The notes beneath the pieces are model-generated. The model searched no databases. It was given only the letters and a program-made list of their open reading frames with translations, and was not told the origin of the DNA. The translations under genes were made by a program, and so were the position numbers. Shown here in pieces: positions 54,368 to 63,968 of a stretch of 64,000 bases of DNA. The stretch's first letter is position 1. Every line of letters begins with the position of its first letter. The stretch spans positions 1 through 64,000 of the forward strand of contig CAMEVC010000007.1 of the NCBI GenBank assembly GCA_945939115.1, read 5' to 3'. This DNA comes from an uncultured Eubacterium sp. Lineage in GTDB: Bacteria > Bacillota > Clostridia > Lachnospirales > Lachnospiraceae.

Positions 54368-55735
54368 ATGAGAAAAAAATTAGATTTAATTTATATAATG
54401 ATTGTCTTTGGAATTTTGTTACTGCTTTCTGTGGGTACATTTATGAAAAATGGAACCTTAGAGAATGAGCAGACTGTGAAAAGACCTGAGATAGTGGAAA
54501 ATAACTTCATAAATCCTGATTTTCTGAATGAGCTGGAAGCATATGTAACGGCAAATTTTGGATTTAGAACTATGTTTATCAATATGAATTCACAAATCAG
54601 TAAAGATATCTTTCATACTTCAGGTGTGGATTCGGTTGTTTTAGGTAATCAGGGATATTTGTATTACGCAGATACAGTAAATGATTATCTGGGAATTATT
54701 TCATTAAATGAAAGAGAACAGTTTAATATAATACATTCACTTGAACTGATACAGGAAAATGTACAGAGTAAAAATGCAAAATTTCTGTTTCTGATAGCAC
54801 CGAATAAAAATTCATTATATGACTATATGCCATACAATTATGTAAAGGTGTCAGAGAAAGGAAATGCAGATAAAATATTAGAACAGTTGAAAAATGTGAA
54901 TACTATTGATTTATTTAGTCTGTTTCATAATCAGTCAGAAGAACTTTATCATAAATTGGATTCTCATTGGAATAATAAAGGTGCATACCTGGTGTTTCAG
55001 GAGATGATGGAGAATTTATCCAAAGAAACGGACAAATACGCAGATGTTTCAGTAGAACGAAGAAAGGATTTTGCAGGTGATTTATATAAAATGCTCAATC
55101 CCTCAGGAAAAGAGAAAGACTGGAATTACTACTATTCTTTGGACAATCAGTATCATTATCTGACACGGACGAGAAGTGTGGAGCAGAGCTATATCGAAAC
55201 AGAGAATACCAGAGAAGATGGAAGTCTTCTTATGTTTCGTGATTCTTTCGGAAATGCATTGCTCCCTTTTTTGGCAAATGTTTATAAAAATGCAGTATTT
55301 GATAAAAATATTCCATATGATCTGAGAAAAATGGATGCCTATCAGGCTGATACAGTGGTAATTGAGATTGCAGAACGAAACCTGTCCTTATTACAGGAAA
55401 ATATGCCGCTTTTTTTTGCACCGTTGCGTCAAAATGTAGAGGAGGATGCCCATGATCTTAGAATAAGTTCTGATATTTTGAATATACAGGAGAATGGTGA
55501 TGCTTTGGTTGAAAAAATTTTAATAGAACAAAAAGAAGACTATACATGTATTAAAGGAAGTCTTGCTTTAGGACAATGTGAGCAGAAAGATAAAATATAT
55601 TTGAAGACAGACGATGGGATTTATGAATTAACTCCACAGAAATTTGATGGCAATGAGTATGGTTTTTGTGGATATTTTACACAGGAGATTGATTTATCAA
55701 AGGCACACATTGAAGTTTTGGGTGTAAAGCGCTGA
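54368..55735 (+). CDS. DHHW/AlgX-like SGNH acetyltransferase partner
   Basis: A 455-residue protein with an N-terminal signal-anchor helix (about 8-26) and an extracellular SGNH-type domain. The Asp-His dyad is D198/H200 in KLDSHWNNKG and the nucleophile Ser293 is in FRDSFGNALL. This arrangement matches AlgJ/AlgX/DHHW proteins, which put the acetyl group on polysaccharide. It starts 3 nt after the MBOAT stop, so the two form a pair. The acceptor polymer is unknown. Confidence 0.88.
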   Translation: MRKKLDLIYIMIVFGILLLLSVGTFMKNGTLENEQTVKRPEIVENNFINPDFLNELEAYVTANFGFRTMFINMNSQISKDIFHTSGVDSVVLGNQGYLYYADTVNDYLGIISLNEREQFNIIHSLELIQENVQSKNAKFLFLIAPNKNSLYDYMPYNYVKVSEKGNADKILEQLKNVNTIDLFSLFHNQSEELYHKLDSHWNNKGAYLVFQEMMENLSKETDKYADVSVERRKDFAGDLYKMLNPSGKEKDWNYYYSLDNQYHYLTRTRSVEQSYIETENTREDGSLLMFRDSFGNALLPFLANVYKNAVFDKNIPYDLRKMDAYQADTVVIEIAERNLSLLQENMPLFFAPLRQNVEEDAHDLRISSDILNIQENGDALVEKILIEQKEDYTCIKGSLALGQCEQKDKIYLKTDDGIYELTPQKFDGNEYGFCGYFTQEIDLSKAHIEVLGVKR

Positions 55736-55782
55736 AAAACATATGAAAATATTTATATTTTTGTTTTAAATTTGAAAACAAA

Positions 55783-55845
55783 CGGGAATTGAGTACTTAG
55801 AATCAGAGTAAAGTTATGAATAACATCTATCCTAAGCAGTTCCCG
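55783..55845. repeat. Imperfect inverted repeat flanking a 45-nt spacer
   Basis: CGGGAATTG at 55783-55791 pairs with CAGTTCCCG at 55837-55845 (one G-U), and CTTAG/CTAAG extends it partly. A run of A residues follows. It may be a terminator on the minus strand or the end of a lost mobile element. Confidence 0.5.
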
Positions 55846-55890
55846 TAAAAAAATAACTGAGTTTAACGGATTCAGGCTGAACTTTCCCTG

Positions 55891-55919
55891 TTTATATTAA
55901 TTGATATATATGATATAAT
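55891..55919 (+). promoter_or_regulatory. Extended -10 promoter of the Rpn-like gene
   Basis: TGATATAAT at 55911-55919 is an extended -10; the -35 (TTTATA at 55891) is weak. The same 9-mer is in the repeat at 7211 and 7321. Confidence 0.5.
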
Positions 55920-55941
55920 AAGGGAAAGGAAGGTATTATTT

Positions 55942-56748
55942 ATGGGAAAAGTAATTAAGAAATATGAAGAGTTAGAGTTTACTGATGATTTCATGTTTTG
56001 TATGATAATGGCTAACAATCCTAAACTGTGTAAAGAATTGTTAGAGTTAATTCTTGGCATAAAAATCAAAAAAGTAGAACTGGCAGACAATCAAAAGAGT
56101 GTTAATATCACTTATGATGGAAAAGGCGTTAGATTTGATGTATATGTCAACGATACAGAAAATACCGTTTATGATATTGAAATGCAGACTACAAAACAAA
56201 AAGATTTGCCTAAGAGAACAAGATATTATCAGGGTATGATAGACCTTAATCTTATTGAGAAGGGCATGAAATACTCTAAACTTAAGAAATCATTTGTAAT
56301 TTTTATCTGTTTGGAAGATATCTTTGGTAAGAATTTGCCTGTTTATACATTCACCAATATCTGTGAGCAGGATCATTCTATAAGATTGGGAGATGAAGCA
56401 ACAAAGGTTATTGTGAATGCATCAGGTTCCAGGGATGGATTATCAGAAGATATGCGTAGTTTCTTGGATTTCTTAATCAAGAAAGAGGCAACCAGTAAAT
56501 TTACGCAGGAAATACAGAATGCTGTAGACAATGCGATTGCTAAGAAAGAATGGGAGGTGCAGTATATGACGATGTTAATGAAGATTCAGCAGGAGCGTGA
56601 AGATGCTGAAATTTATAGACTTATAAAAAGCTATAAAACTTTTAACGCTTCTGATGAAAAAATTATTGAAGACTTATCTAAAGAATTTGACCTCACCAGA
56701 GAGGAGGCTGAAGAAGCCTTAAGCAATTATGAAGCCGATAACCGGTAA
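55942..56748 (+). CDS. Rpn/PDDEXK_2 family nuclease
   Basis: A 268-residue protein of the Rpn/YhgA-like PD-(D/E)XK nuclease family. Core motifs: FDVYVNDTENTVYDIEMQTTKQKDLPKRTRYY, with the Asp and the ExQ of the active site. Rpn proteins promote RecA-independent recombination and are linked to mobile DNA. The C-terminus is a charged coiled coil (residues 190-265). Many gut Firmicutes have multiple copies. It follows the O-acetylation cassette in the accessory block. Confidence 0.85.
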   Translation: MGKVIKKYEELEFTDDFMFCMIMANNPKLCKELLELILGIKIKKVELADNQKSVNITYDGKGVRFDVYVNDTENTVYDIEMQTTKQKDLPKRTRYYQGMIDLNLIEKGMKYSKLKKSFVIFICLEDIFGKNLPVYTFTNICEQDHSIRLGDEATKVIVNASGSRDGLSEDMRSFLDFLIKKEATSKFTQEIQNAVDNAIAKKEWEVQYMTMLMKIQQEREDAEIYRLIKSYKTFNASDEKIIEDLSKEFDLTREEAEEALSNYEADNR

Positions 56749-56770
56749 TAAATAATATTGCCACTAAAGT

Positions 56771-56812
56771 AAGAGCTGTTTTCTTTCTGATATGAAAGGA
56801 GATGGCTCTTTT
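56771..56812 (+). terminator. Terminator after the Rpn-like gene
   Basis: AAGAGC at 56771-56776 pairs with GCTCTT at 56805-56810; inner T-rich and A-rich arms add weak pairs, and a T-run follows. Confidence 0.7.
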
Positions 56813-56843
56813 AACCATTTGACTTAAACATCCTATCCTTTAA

Positions 56844-56872
56844 TAGTCACGGGCAAGAAAATATTATATAAT
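56844..56872 (+). promoter_or_regulatory. addBA promoter
   Basis: TAGTCA at 56844-56849, a 17-nt spacer and a perfect TATAAT at 56867-56872, 30 nt before the start codon. Confidence 0.6.
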
Positions 56873-56902
56873 CTGTATAACATATTTTTCGGAGGAAGAT
56901 AG

Positions 56903-59900
56903 ATGTCATTGCAATTGATACTTGGCAGTTCCGGTGCGGGTAAATCCCATCATCTGTATTCACACATAATTGAAGAATCTGTAAGACATCCGGAGCGTAA
57001 TTATATTGTTGTTGTTCCGGAACAGTATACTATGGCTATTCAGAAGCGTATGGTAAGCATGCATCCTAGAAAGGGCATACTCAATATTGACGTTGTAAGT
57101 TTTGAGAGACTCGCTTACAAGGTCTTTGAGGAAGTTGGAGAGGATAATCTTGAAATTCTGGATGACACCGGGAAGAACCTTATAATTAAGCGTGTTCTTG
57201 AGCAGAACAAGAGCAGGCTCAAGTTTTTTGGAAGCAATTTGTCGAACACGGGATTTGTTTCCGAAATGAAATCTGTTATTTCTGAGATGCTCCAGTACGA
57301 TATCAGGCCAGAAGCAATGGATAGCGCAGCTAAACAGGCGCAGAAGGATGCAGAGGGAAGTGCTGCACTTAAATACAAGCTTGATGATATCGTTCTGGTT
57401 TACAACGCATTTATGGAGTACATTGACAAGAACTACATTACCAAAGAGGAAATACTGGATAAGCTGTGTTGCAGAATTGAAGATTCGCGGAGAATAAGAA
57501 ACTGTGAGATTGCATTTGACGGTTTCACAGGGTTTACGCCTGTGCAGTACAAGCTGCTCACAATTCTTCTGAAGATGTGCCCGAAGATTTTTGTGACGCT
57601 CACTATTGATATTAATGAGAAGACAAATGTGGTAGCCGGCAGGGAAGAATTATTCTACATGAGCAAGGATTGCATTGCCAGACTTCACAAAATATGTGAT
57701 GAGGAGCATGTAAATGTAGATGCTCCGATATTAATAAAAGGCGTTGCGAGTGACGTTGATGGGGATATTAAGAGCGACTTAAACAATATACACTATAATA
57801 TTAATTCACGATTTAATAACTCTTCAGAGTTGCAGTTCCTTGAGCAGAATATATTCAGGAATCATGCTGTCAGATACAATAACCCAACGAAGGATATTGT
57901 AGTTTATGAAGCAGCCTCCGCAAAGGATGAGATTACATTTGCTGCGGGAGAGATTGTGAGACTGACGAGGCTTTCAGGGTACAGATACAATGAGATTGCA
58001 ATTGTGACGGCAGATATGGATGGATACGGAAAGCTTACTGCCAATATCCTTAAACAGAATGATATCCCGTTCTTCTTAGATTATAAGAGGCATGTGACAG
58101 ACAATCCCTTTATTGCGGCAATAAACGGAGCGCTTGGAATAATAGAGAAGGGGTATGATTATGAGAGTGTATTCGGTTTTCTTAAGACCGGAATGACAGG
58201 GATTGCAAGGGAAGATATTGATTTGCTTGATAATTACTGCGTTGCGGTGGGAATACGCGGACGGAACAAATGGCATGAGGTATGGACGAAGAAGTTTCGT
58301 GGCAATGTCAACAATACAGACCTTGAGAAGCTTAATGAATTACGCAAAGTTATAACAGATATATTAGACCCTCTTGAAGAGGGCTTGAAAGCAAAGGATG
58401 CCACTGTGGCAGATATGGTCAGGGTATTATATGATTTTCTTGTGCGTCAGAATATGGAAGAGAAGGTAAGTGACCTGGGGGATAATGAGTATACAGGGGA
58501 TGAGTATGCCCAGCTTTATAAAAAGGTTATTGAAGTACTTGATAAGATGTATTTTCTGTTGGGAACACAGAAGGTCAGTGTGAAAGAATTTAATAAGATA
58601 CTGGCATCGGGATTCGAGGAAATTAAGATAGGACTTATTCCCCAGACAGGAGACTGTGTAGTTATTGGTGATATAGAGAGGACAAGGCTTGATAATATCA
58701 AGGTTATGTTCTTCGTCGGTGTTAATGACGGCAATGTGCCTAAGAAAGCCGATTCGCGGAGTGTCCTCTCGGAGACAGACAGAGAGTATCTTGAAAATGC
58801 CGGTATTACTATGTCGCCTTCTGTCAGGGAGAAGGCATTCACACAGAGATTCTATCTATACCTGATTATGACGAAAAGTTCTGAAAAGCTGTATATGTCT
58901 TATGCTGTGAAGAACAGCGGGGGAGCGGCTTTAATACCATCCTACATTATCAGGAATTTAAAGAAAATGTTTCCTTTGTGCCGTGTCATTACCAAAGCAG
59001 ATGTGTCACAGCAGAATTCTTATGTCACAATTCCAAGGGCTGACACTACATTTGCAGAAGAATCCGTGGACAAATGTATTGCACCAAAGATTATTACTGA
59101 CCTTACGGGCGGACATCTTGTGGGAAGCGTGACCTCTTTTGAGAATTACGCAGAGTGCCAGCTCAGATATTTCTTAAGATACGGACTTGATTTAAGGGAG
59201 AGGGAGGAGTTTACATTTTCTCCGGTGAACTTCGGAGTAGTGCTTCATGCTGTTATTAAGGAAGTATGTGACGAGATTAAGAAAAATGGAGAGTCTTTCT
59301 ACCTGATTTCTGAACAGAAGCGCCGTGCAATGGTAGAAAAAAGTGTTGAGGCAATCACAGATATATATCAGAACAGTATTCTTAAGGATTCTAACCGCAA
59401 TGAATTCATGGTTAAGAGAATGGAAGACCTTGCAGACAGGACTTTATGGGCTATGGGACAGCAGCTTAAAGACGGGGATTTTGTGCCTGTTGCCTTCGAG
59501 CACAAGTTCAGTATGGAAATCGGAGAGTCTGATAATAAGCAGATGATGAGCGGAACCATAGACCGTATTGACATGTGTGAAGACGCAGATAATGTCTATG
59601 TAAGAATAATTGATTATAAGACAGGAAAGAAGGATTTCAACCTGACAAAGACATATTATGGCATAGATATACAGCTTATGGTCTACATGGAAGCTGCCAT
59701 GAAACTGGCAGCAAAGATGCGTCCGGACAAGACAATCGTGCCTGCCGGAGTATTCTATTACAATATAAGTGACCCAATAGTATCCGCGTCTAATGACACT
59801 GAGGAGGAGATTGAGGATAAGATAAAGGAAGAGCTTCGCCTTAAGGGCATGGTAAACAGTGATAAGGATATTGCTGTCAGAATGGATTCCACAGAAGGAA

Positions 59901-60235
59901 CCTCTCTTAGTATACCTGTGAGCAGAAAAGCTGATGGCAGTTTTGATTCAAGAAGGAGCCGTATTATGTCAACGGAACAGTTTACTATGCTTGGGAAATA
60001 TGTTGATATTAAGGCGGTAGATACAGCAGGAAGAATTCTTGATGGAAGCATTGAGCGTAATCCATACCGGGATGGACAGGTTTCAAGCTGTGACAGATGT
60101 CCTTACAATGCAGTCTGCGGCTTTTCAGCAGATATATCCGGCTGTGACTACAGGAGAATTAAGAAGTTCGATGATGAAGTCCTCTGGAATAATATAAGGG
60201 AAGGAGTTGACGAAAATGGAAAGAAAATGGACTGA
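56903..60235 (+). CDS. addB: ATP-dependent nuclease/helicase subunit AddB
   Basis: A 1110-residue subunit of the AddAB helicase-nuclease, which resects double-strand breaks and recognises Chi. Walker A is GSSGAGKS near residue 8. The nuclease domain has IDYKTGKKDF. The [4Fe-4S] cluster Cys are C752, C1063, C1066 and C1072, with the same C-x2-C-x5-C spacing as in Bacillus AddB. GGAGGA precedes the ATG. It overlaps addA by 20 nt. Confidence 0.97.
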   Translation: MSLQLILGSSGAGKSHHLYSHIIEESVRHPERNYIVVVPEQYTMAIQKRMVSMHPRKGILNIDVVSFERLAYKVFEEVGEDNLEILDDTGKNLIIKRVLEQNKSRLKFFGSNLSNTGFVSEMKSVISEMLQYDIRPEAMDSAAKQAQKDAEGSAALKYKLDDIVLVYNAFMEYIDKNYITKEEILDKLCCRIEDSRRIRNCEIAFDGFTGFTPVQYKLLTILLKMCPKIFVTLTIDINEKTNVVAGREELFYMSKDCIARLHKICDEEHVNVDAPILIKGVASDVDGDIKSDLNNIHYNINSRFNNSSELQFLEQNIFRNHAVRYNNPTKDIVVYEAASAKDEITFAAGEIVRLTRLSGYRYNEIAIVTADMDGYGKLTANILKQNDIPFFLDYKRHVTDNPFIAAINGALGIIEKGYDYESVFGFLKTGMTGIAREDIDLLDNYCVAVGIRGRNKWHEVWTKKFRGNVNNTDLEKLNELRKVITDILDPLEEGLKAKDATVADMVRVLYDFLVRQNMEEKVSDLGDNEYTGDEYAQLYKKVIEVLDKMYFLLGTQKVSVKEFNKILASGFEEIKIGLIPQTGDCVVIGDIERTRLDNIKVMFFVGVNDGNVPKKADSRSVLSETDREYLENAGITMSPSVREKAFTQRFYLYLIMTKSSEKLYMSYAVKNSGGAALIPSYIIRNLKKMFPLCRVITKADVSQQNSYVTIPRADTTFAEESVDKCIAPKIITDLTGGHLVGSVTSFENYAECQLRYFLRYGLDLREREEFTFSPVNFGVVLHAVIKEVCDEIKKNGESFYLISEQKRRAMVEKSVEAITDIYQNSILKDSNRNEFMVKRMEDLADRTLWAMGQQLKDGDFVPVAFEHKFSMEIGESDNKQMMSGTIDRIDMCEDADNVYVRIIDYKTGKKDFNLTKTYYGIDIQLMVYMEAAMKLAAKMRPDKTIVPAGVFYYNISDPIVSASNDTEEEIEDKIKEELRLKGMVNSDKDIAVRMDSTEGTSLSIPVSRKADGSFDSRRSRIMSTEQFTMLGKYVDIKAVDTAGRILDGSIERNPYRDGQVSSCDRCPYNAVCGFSADISGCDYRRIKKFDDEVLWNNIREGVDENGKKMD

Positions 60236-63200
60236 AAGCCAGAAAAAAGCTATTGATACAAGAGAACGCAATGTCTTGGTCTCTGCTGCTGCCGGTTCAG
60301 GAAAAACAGCCGTATTGGTTGAGCGAATTATTTCCATAATCACTGACCCTGATAAGAACATAGATATAGACCGTCTGGTTGTAGTGACCTTTACTAAGGC
60401 GGCGGCCGCCCAGATGAAGGATAAGATCAGAAAAGCCCTTGATTCCATGCTTGATAAGAATCCTACAGATCTTAATCTGATAAGGCAGATTACGCTTCTT
60501 AATAATGCGCAGATAACAACTATTGACAGCTTCTGCCTGTGGATAATAAGGAATCATTTTCCCGAGGTTAATCTTGACCCGGGTTTTAAGATAATGGATG
60601 AGGGGGAGAAGAAACTCCTTGAAAATGATGTGCTGGAGGATGTACTGGAGGAGTTCTACGCCTCGGCAGATGAGGATTTCTTTAATCTTGTGGATGCATT
60701 TGGACTGGGAAGAGATGATTCGGGAATTGTAAGCATCATAGATAAGATATACCGCTTTTCGAGGAGTAATCCCTGGGTGGAGGAGTGGTACGATGAGTGT
60801 CTGAAGGTGTACGACGATGAGACTTTCAATAACCCTGCGATAACAGAGCTTTTCCGATCAATTATTAGTTCACTTAAGGATTATCGTGACCAGTATGTCC
60901 GTCTTATTGAAATCTGCGATGAGCCGGGTGGGCCATATACATACAAAGAAGCTGTACAGAGTGATTACGCCGGGATACTTAATATGCTTGGCTCTAAGGA
61001 TTTTGATGAGCTTGGAAGAAAAGTGAAGCTGTTTAGCTTTGAAGCATTATCAAGAAAGAAAGCAGAAAATGTAGAGCCATCCAAGAAAGAGTATGTGACA
61101 GGACAGCGGGATGTTTTCAAAAAATACCTGAAAAATCTACAGGAAAAGGTATTTATTAAGGATTCCGAGGGGATGTTTAGCGATATGCAGGGAGCAGGTA
61201 TTGAGGTCAGGACAATACTAAAGGTTGCAAAAGTGTACGCAGAGCGGGTGGCAGAAGTTAAGCGAGAAAGGGGTCTTATCGATTTCAATGATATGGAACA
61301 TCTTGCTCTAACGGTTCTTGTAAAAAAAGAGAATGGAAAGCTTGTGTACACGGAGACGGCTGACAGGCTGGCGGAACGTTTTTACGAAATTCTAATTGAT
61401 GAATATCAGGATTCTAACCAGCTGCAGGAGGTAATTCTTGGCGCAGTGTCAAGAAGCAGAATAGAAGGACGAAAGAACAACACATACATGGTTGGAGATG
61501 TTAAACAGAGTATTTACAAGTTTCGTCTTGCATGTCCGGAGCTGTTTATTGAGAAGTACGACAGATATCTTCCGGATGATACTGATAATGCGAAGATTGA
61601 ACTGCAGAAGAATTTCCGAAGCCGTGAAAATGTGCTGGAATGTACTAATGATGTTTTTGTCCGTGTGATGAACAGGAATTTTTCGGGGATTGAGTATAAC
61701 GATTCAGTTCGACTTAATGCCGGATTCCCTTATCCGGAGTGTGAGGGAACTTCTTTTGGTGATGCTGAGGCAGGAAGCACAGATGTAGTGCTTATTCCTA
61801 CAGATACGGATGAGGATGCAACAACAAAGGAGTTGGAGGCAGATAAGCTCGCAGAAATAATTGAAAGAGTTACAGCTTCCGGAATTAATGTCTACGACGC
61901 AGAATTAAACTGTTACCGTCCGGTTGAATACAGGGATATTGTAATACTTACAAGGTCCGTGTCGGGGTGGGCGGATACATTTGCAGATGCCCTTATGGAC
62001 AGGGGCATTCCGGCTTATTCGGACTCATCAACAGGATATTTCAGTGTAAGGGAGATTCAGGTTATTCTCAGTATGCTGACTATTGTTGACAATCCTGTGC
62101 AGGAGATAAGCCTTGCAGCGGCCATGATGTCCTATTTTGGAGGATTTACTGCCAGTGAGATGGGAGAAGTGCGGGTACTTGGACGCAGATATCTTCCGGA
62201 AAAAACTCATAATAACCTGTACGAGCATCTGAAGGTGGTTGCGGGACTTGCTGAAAGTGATGGAAGCAGTCTTAAGGAATTGGAGACAGATTACGATATC
62301 AGGTCTCTTAGCGGCAAATGTGCGCTCTTTCTTGCAAAACTTTCCGAGTACAGGGATAAGAGCAGTGTTATGTCTGTGTATGATTTGTGCTGGGAGATGA
62401 TATATGATTCAGGCTATTATGATTATGTTGGCACAATGCCTGCCGGGATAAGACGTCAGGCTAATCTTAATATACTTCTTGAAAAGGCAGGAGCATACGG
62501 TAATTCAAGTTATTCCGGATTGTTTAATTTCTTGAGATATATTGAGAGATTAAAGAAATTCGATGAGGATTTTGCAGAGGGTGCGGCAAGTCTTGAAGAC
62601 GAGAACCTTGTGAGAATCATGAGCATACATAAGAGCAAGGGACTGGAATTTCCGGTTGTTATTCTTGCAGGGGCGCACAAGGGTATAAACTTTTCAGATG
62701 CCAGAGATTCTGTGCTTGTGGAACAGAATATGGGAATAGCGCCGGACTATGTTGACCTCGAAAAAAGGACTAAGACTCCTACCGTTATTAAAAGTGCTGT
62801 GGCAAGAAGGATTATCCGTGACTCTATTGCGGAAGAACAGAGACTTCTATATGTCGCCATGACGAGAGCAAGAGAAAAGCTCATAATAACCGGTGTTGTG
62901 AAGGATGCAGATAAAACTCTTGAAAAGTACAGGGCTAAGTCGCAAGAGCTTGTAATAAACGGCCGGATGTCATATGCAGAGAGTGAGAATATTAAGAATT
63001 ATCTTGATATGATAATGCCGGTGTGTCTTATGCCCGGGGAGAAACTTCACGGAAGATTTAATGTTGTTGCTGCGAACAATGCAGATGAAATCCGGACTCA
63101 GGGACAGATAACAGAGGATGTCTGCGCTCAAGATGTCACTTTTAGTGATGTGGATAAGGAAATAAAAAAGGAAAAGTTATACCCTTCTCTTGATGAACTT

Positions 63201-63863
63201 CCAGAGTATATACAGGATGAAGCTGCAGCTGGAAGAATGAAGATAACCGTATCTGAACTTAAAGCGATGCAGAGCGAATCATATTCTAAGGAAGATGCCT
63301 ATATGGATGATTATGATGATTTGAAAGACAACGCGGTGGCGCCGAGATTTATCACAGGTGAGGAAAAGAAACTCGCCTCTAATGAACGGGGAACGGCATA
63401 CCACAGAGTTATGGAATGTCTTGATTATTCGAGAAGCATTAATATTGACGGGGTGAAACAGGATATCCAGCAGATGCTTGATACAGGAAGGATGACAAGA
63501 ATTCAGGTGGAGAGTATCAACCCTTACGATATTAATACATTCGTCCAGTCTGAAATAGGGCAGAGAGTAAGTAAAGCTGAACGAAGCGGAAAGGCTAAAC
63601 GGGAACAGCCTTTTGTTTTCGAGTGTGACGGACAGCTCGTTCAGGGCGTTATTGACTTGTATATTGAAGAAGAGGACGGGATTGTAATAGTGGATTATAA
63701 GACGGACAGAATAAGGCGGGATAAGTCGGGGGAAGATGAGCTTGTGAAGCGTTACGCCATTCAGCTTGATTACTACGCTAAGGCATTGGAACAGCTTACC
63801 GGAAAAAAGGTTAAAGAGAAGGTCATATATTCATTCGCGCTGGGAAAGGGAATTGTATGTTAA
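60216..63863 (+). CDS. addA: ATP-dependent helicase/nuclease subunit AddA
   Basis: A 1215-residue UvrD-type helicase with a C-terminal RecB-like nuclease. Walker A is SAAAGSGKTAVL near residue 24, the DExx box is in ILIDEYQDSNQ, helicase motifs are at GDVKQSIYKFRLA and VAMTRAREKL, and the nuclease motif is IVDYKTDR. AAGGAG at 60201-60206 is 9 nt from the ATG at 60216; an in-frame TTG at 60207 directly abuts that site and is not favoured. It forms AddAB with the upstream gene. Confidence 0.97.
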   Translation: MERKWTESQKKAIDTRERNVLVSAAAGSGKTAVLVERIISIITDPDKNIDIDRLVVVTFTKAAAAQMKDKIRKALDSMLDKNPTDLNLIRQITLLNNAQITTIDSFCLWIIRNHFPEVNLDPGFKIMDEGEKKLLENDVLEDVLEEFYASADEDFFNLVDAFGLGRDDSGIVSIIDKIYRFSRSNPWVEEWYDECLKVYDDETFNNPAITELFRSIISSLKDYRDQYVRLIEICDEPGGPYTYKEAVQSDYAGILNMLGSKDFDELGRKVKLFSFEALSRKKAENVEPSKKEYVTGQRDVFKKYLKNLQEKVFIKDSEGMFSDMQGAGIEVRTILKVAKVYAERVAEVKRERGLIDFNDMEHLALTVLVKKENGKLVYTETADRLAERFYEILIDEYQDSNQLQEVILGAVSRSRIEGRKNNTYMVGDVKQSIYKFRLACPELFIEKYDRYLPDDTDNAKIELQKNFRSRENVLECTNDVFVRVMNRNFSGIEYNDSVRLNAGFPYPECEGTSFGDAEAGSTDVVLIPTDTDEDATTKELEADKLAEIIERVTASGINVYDAELNCYRPVEYRDIVILTRSVSGWADTFADALMDRGIPAYSDSSTGYFSVREIQVILSMLTIVDNPVQEISLAAAMMSYFGGFTASEMGEVRVLGRRYLPEKTHNNLYEHLKVVAGLAESDGSSLKELETDYDIRSLSGKCALFLAKLSEYRDKSSVMSVYDLCWEMIYDSGYYDYVGTMPAGIRRQANLNILLEKAGAYGNSSYSGLFNFLRYIERLKKFDEDFAEGAASLEDENLVRIMSIHKSKGLEFPVVILAGAHKGINFSDARDSVLVEQNMGIAPDYVDLEKRTKTPTVIKSAVARRIIRDSIAEEQRLLYVAMTRAREKLIITGVVKDADKTLEKYRAKSQELVINGRMSYAESENIKNYLDMIMPVCLMPGEKLHGRFNVVAANNADEIRTQGQITEDVCAQDVTFSDVDKEIKKEKLYPSLDELPEYIQDEAAAGRMKITVSELKAMQSESYSKEDAYMDDYDDLKDNAVAPRFITGEEKKLASNERGTAYHRVMECLDYSRSINIDGVKQDIQQMLDTGRMTRIQVESINPYDINTFVQSEIGQRVSKAERSGKAKREQPFVFECDGQLVQGVIDLYIEEEDGIVIVDYKTDRIRRDKSGEDELVKRYAIQLDYYAKALEQLTGKKVKEKVIYSFALGKGIVC

Positions 63864-63923
63864 GTTAAAATATTCAACAATTAATTGTTCTCGCTAAAGT
63901 ACATAGTTTTAGCATGTGTAATA

Positions 63924-63952
63924 TTGACGAAAATAGTCGGAAATGGTAGAAT
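63924..63952 (+). promoter_or_regulatory. Strong sigma-A promoter at the right edge
   Basis: TTGACG at 63924-63929, a 17-nt spacer and TAGAAT at 63947-63952. The transcript runs off the window, and no start codon with a ribosome-binding site follows within it. Confidence 0.8.
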
Positions 63953-63968
63953 AGCAGAAAAACTTGTC

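Noticed and set aside
60207-60215. TTG start for addA at 60207
   Set aside because: It directly abuts the AAGGAG site with no spacing; the ATG at 60216 is 9 nt away and gives the family N-terminus.
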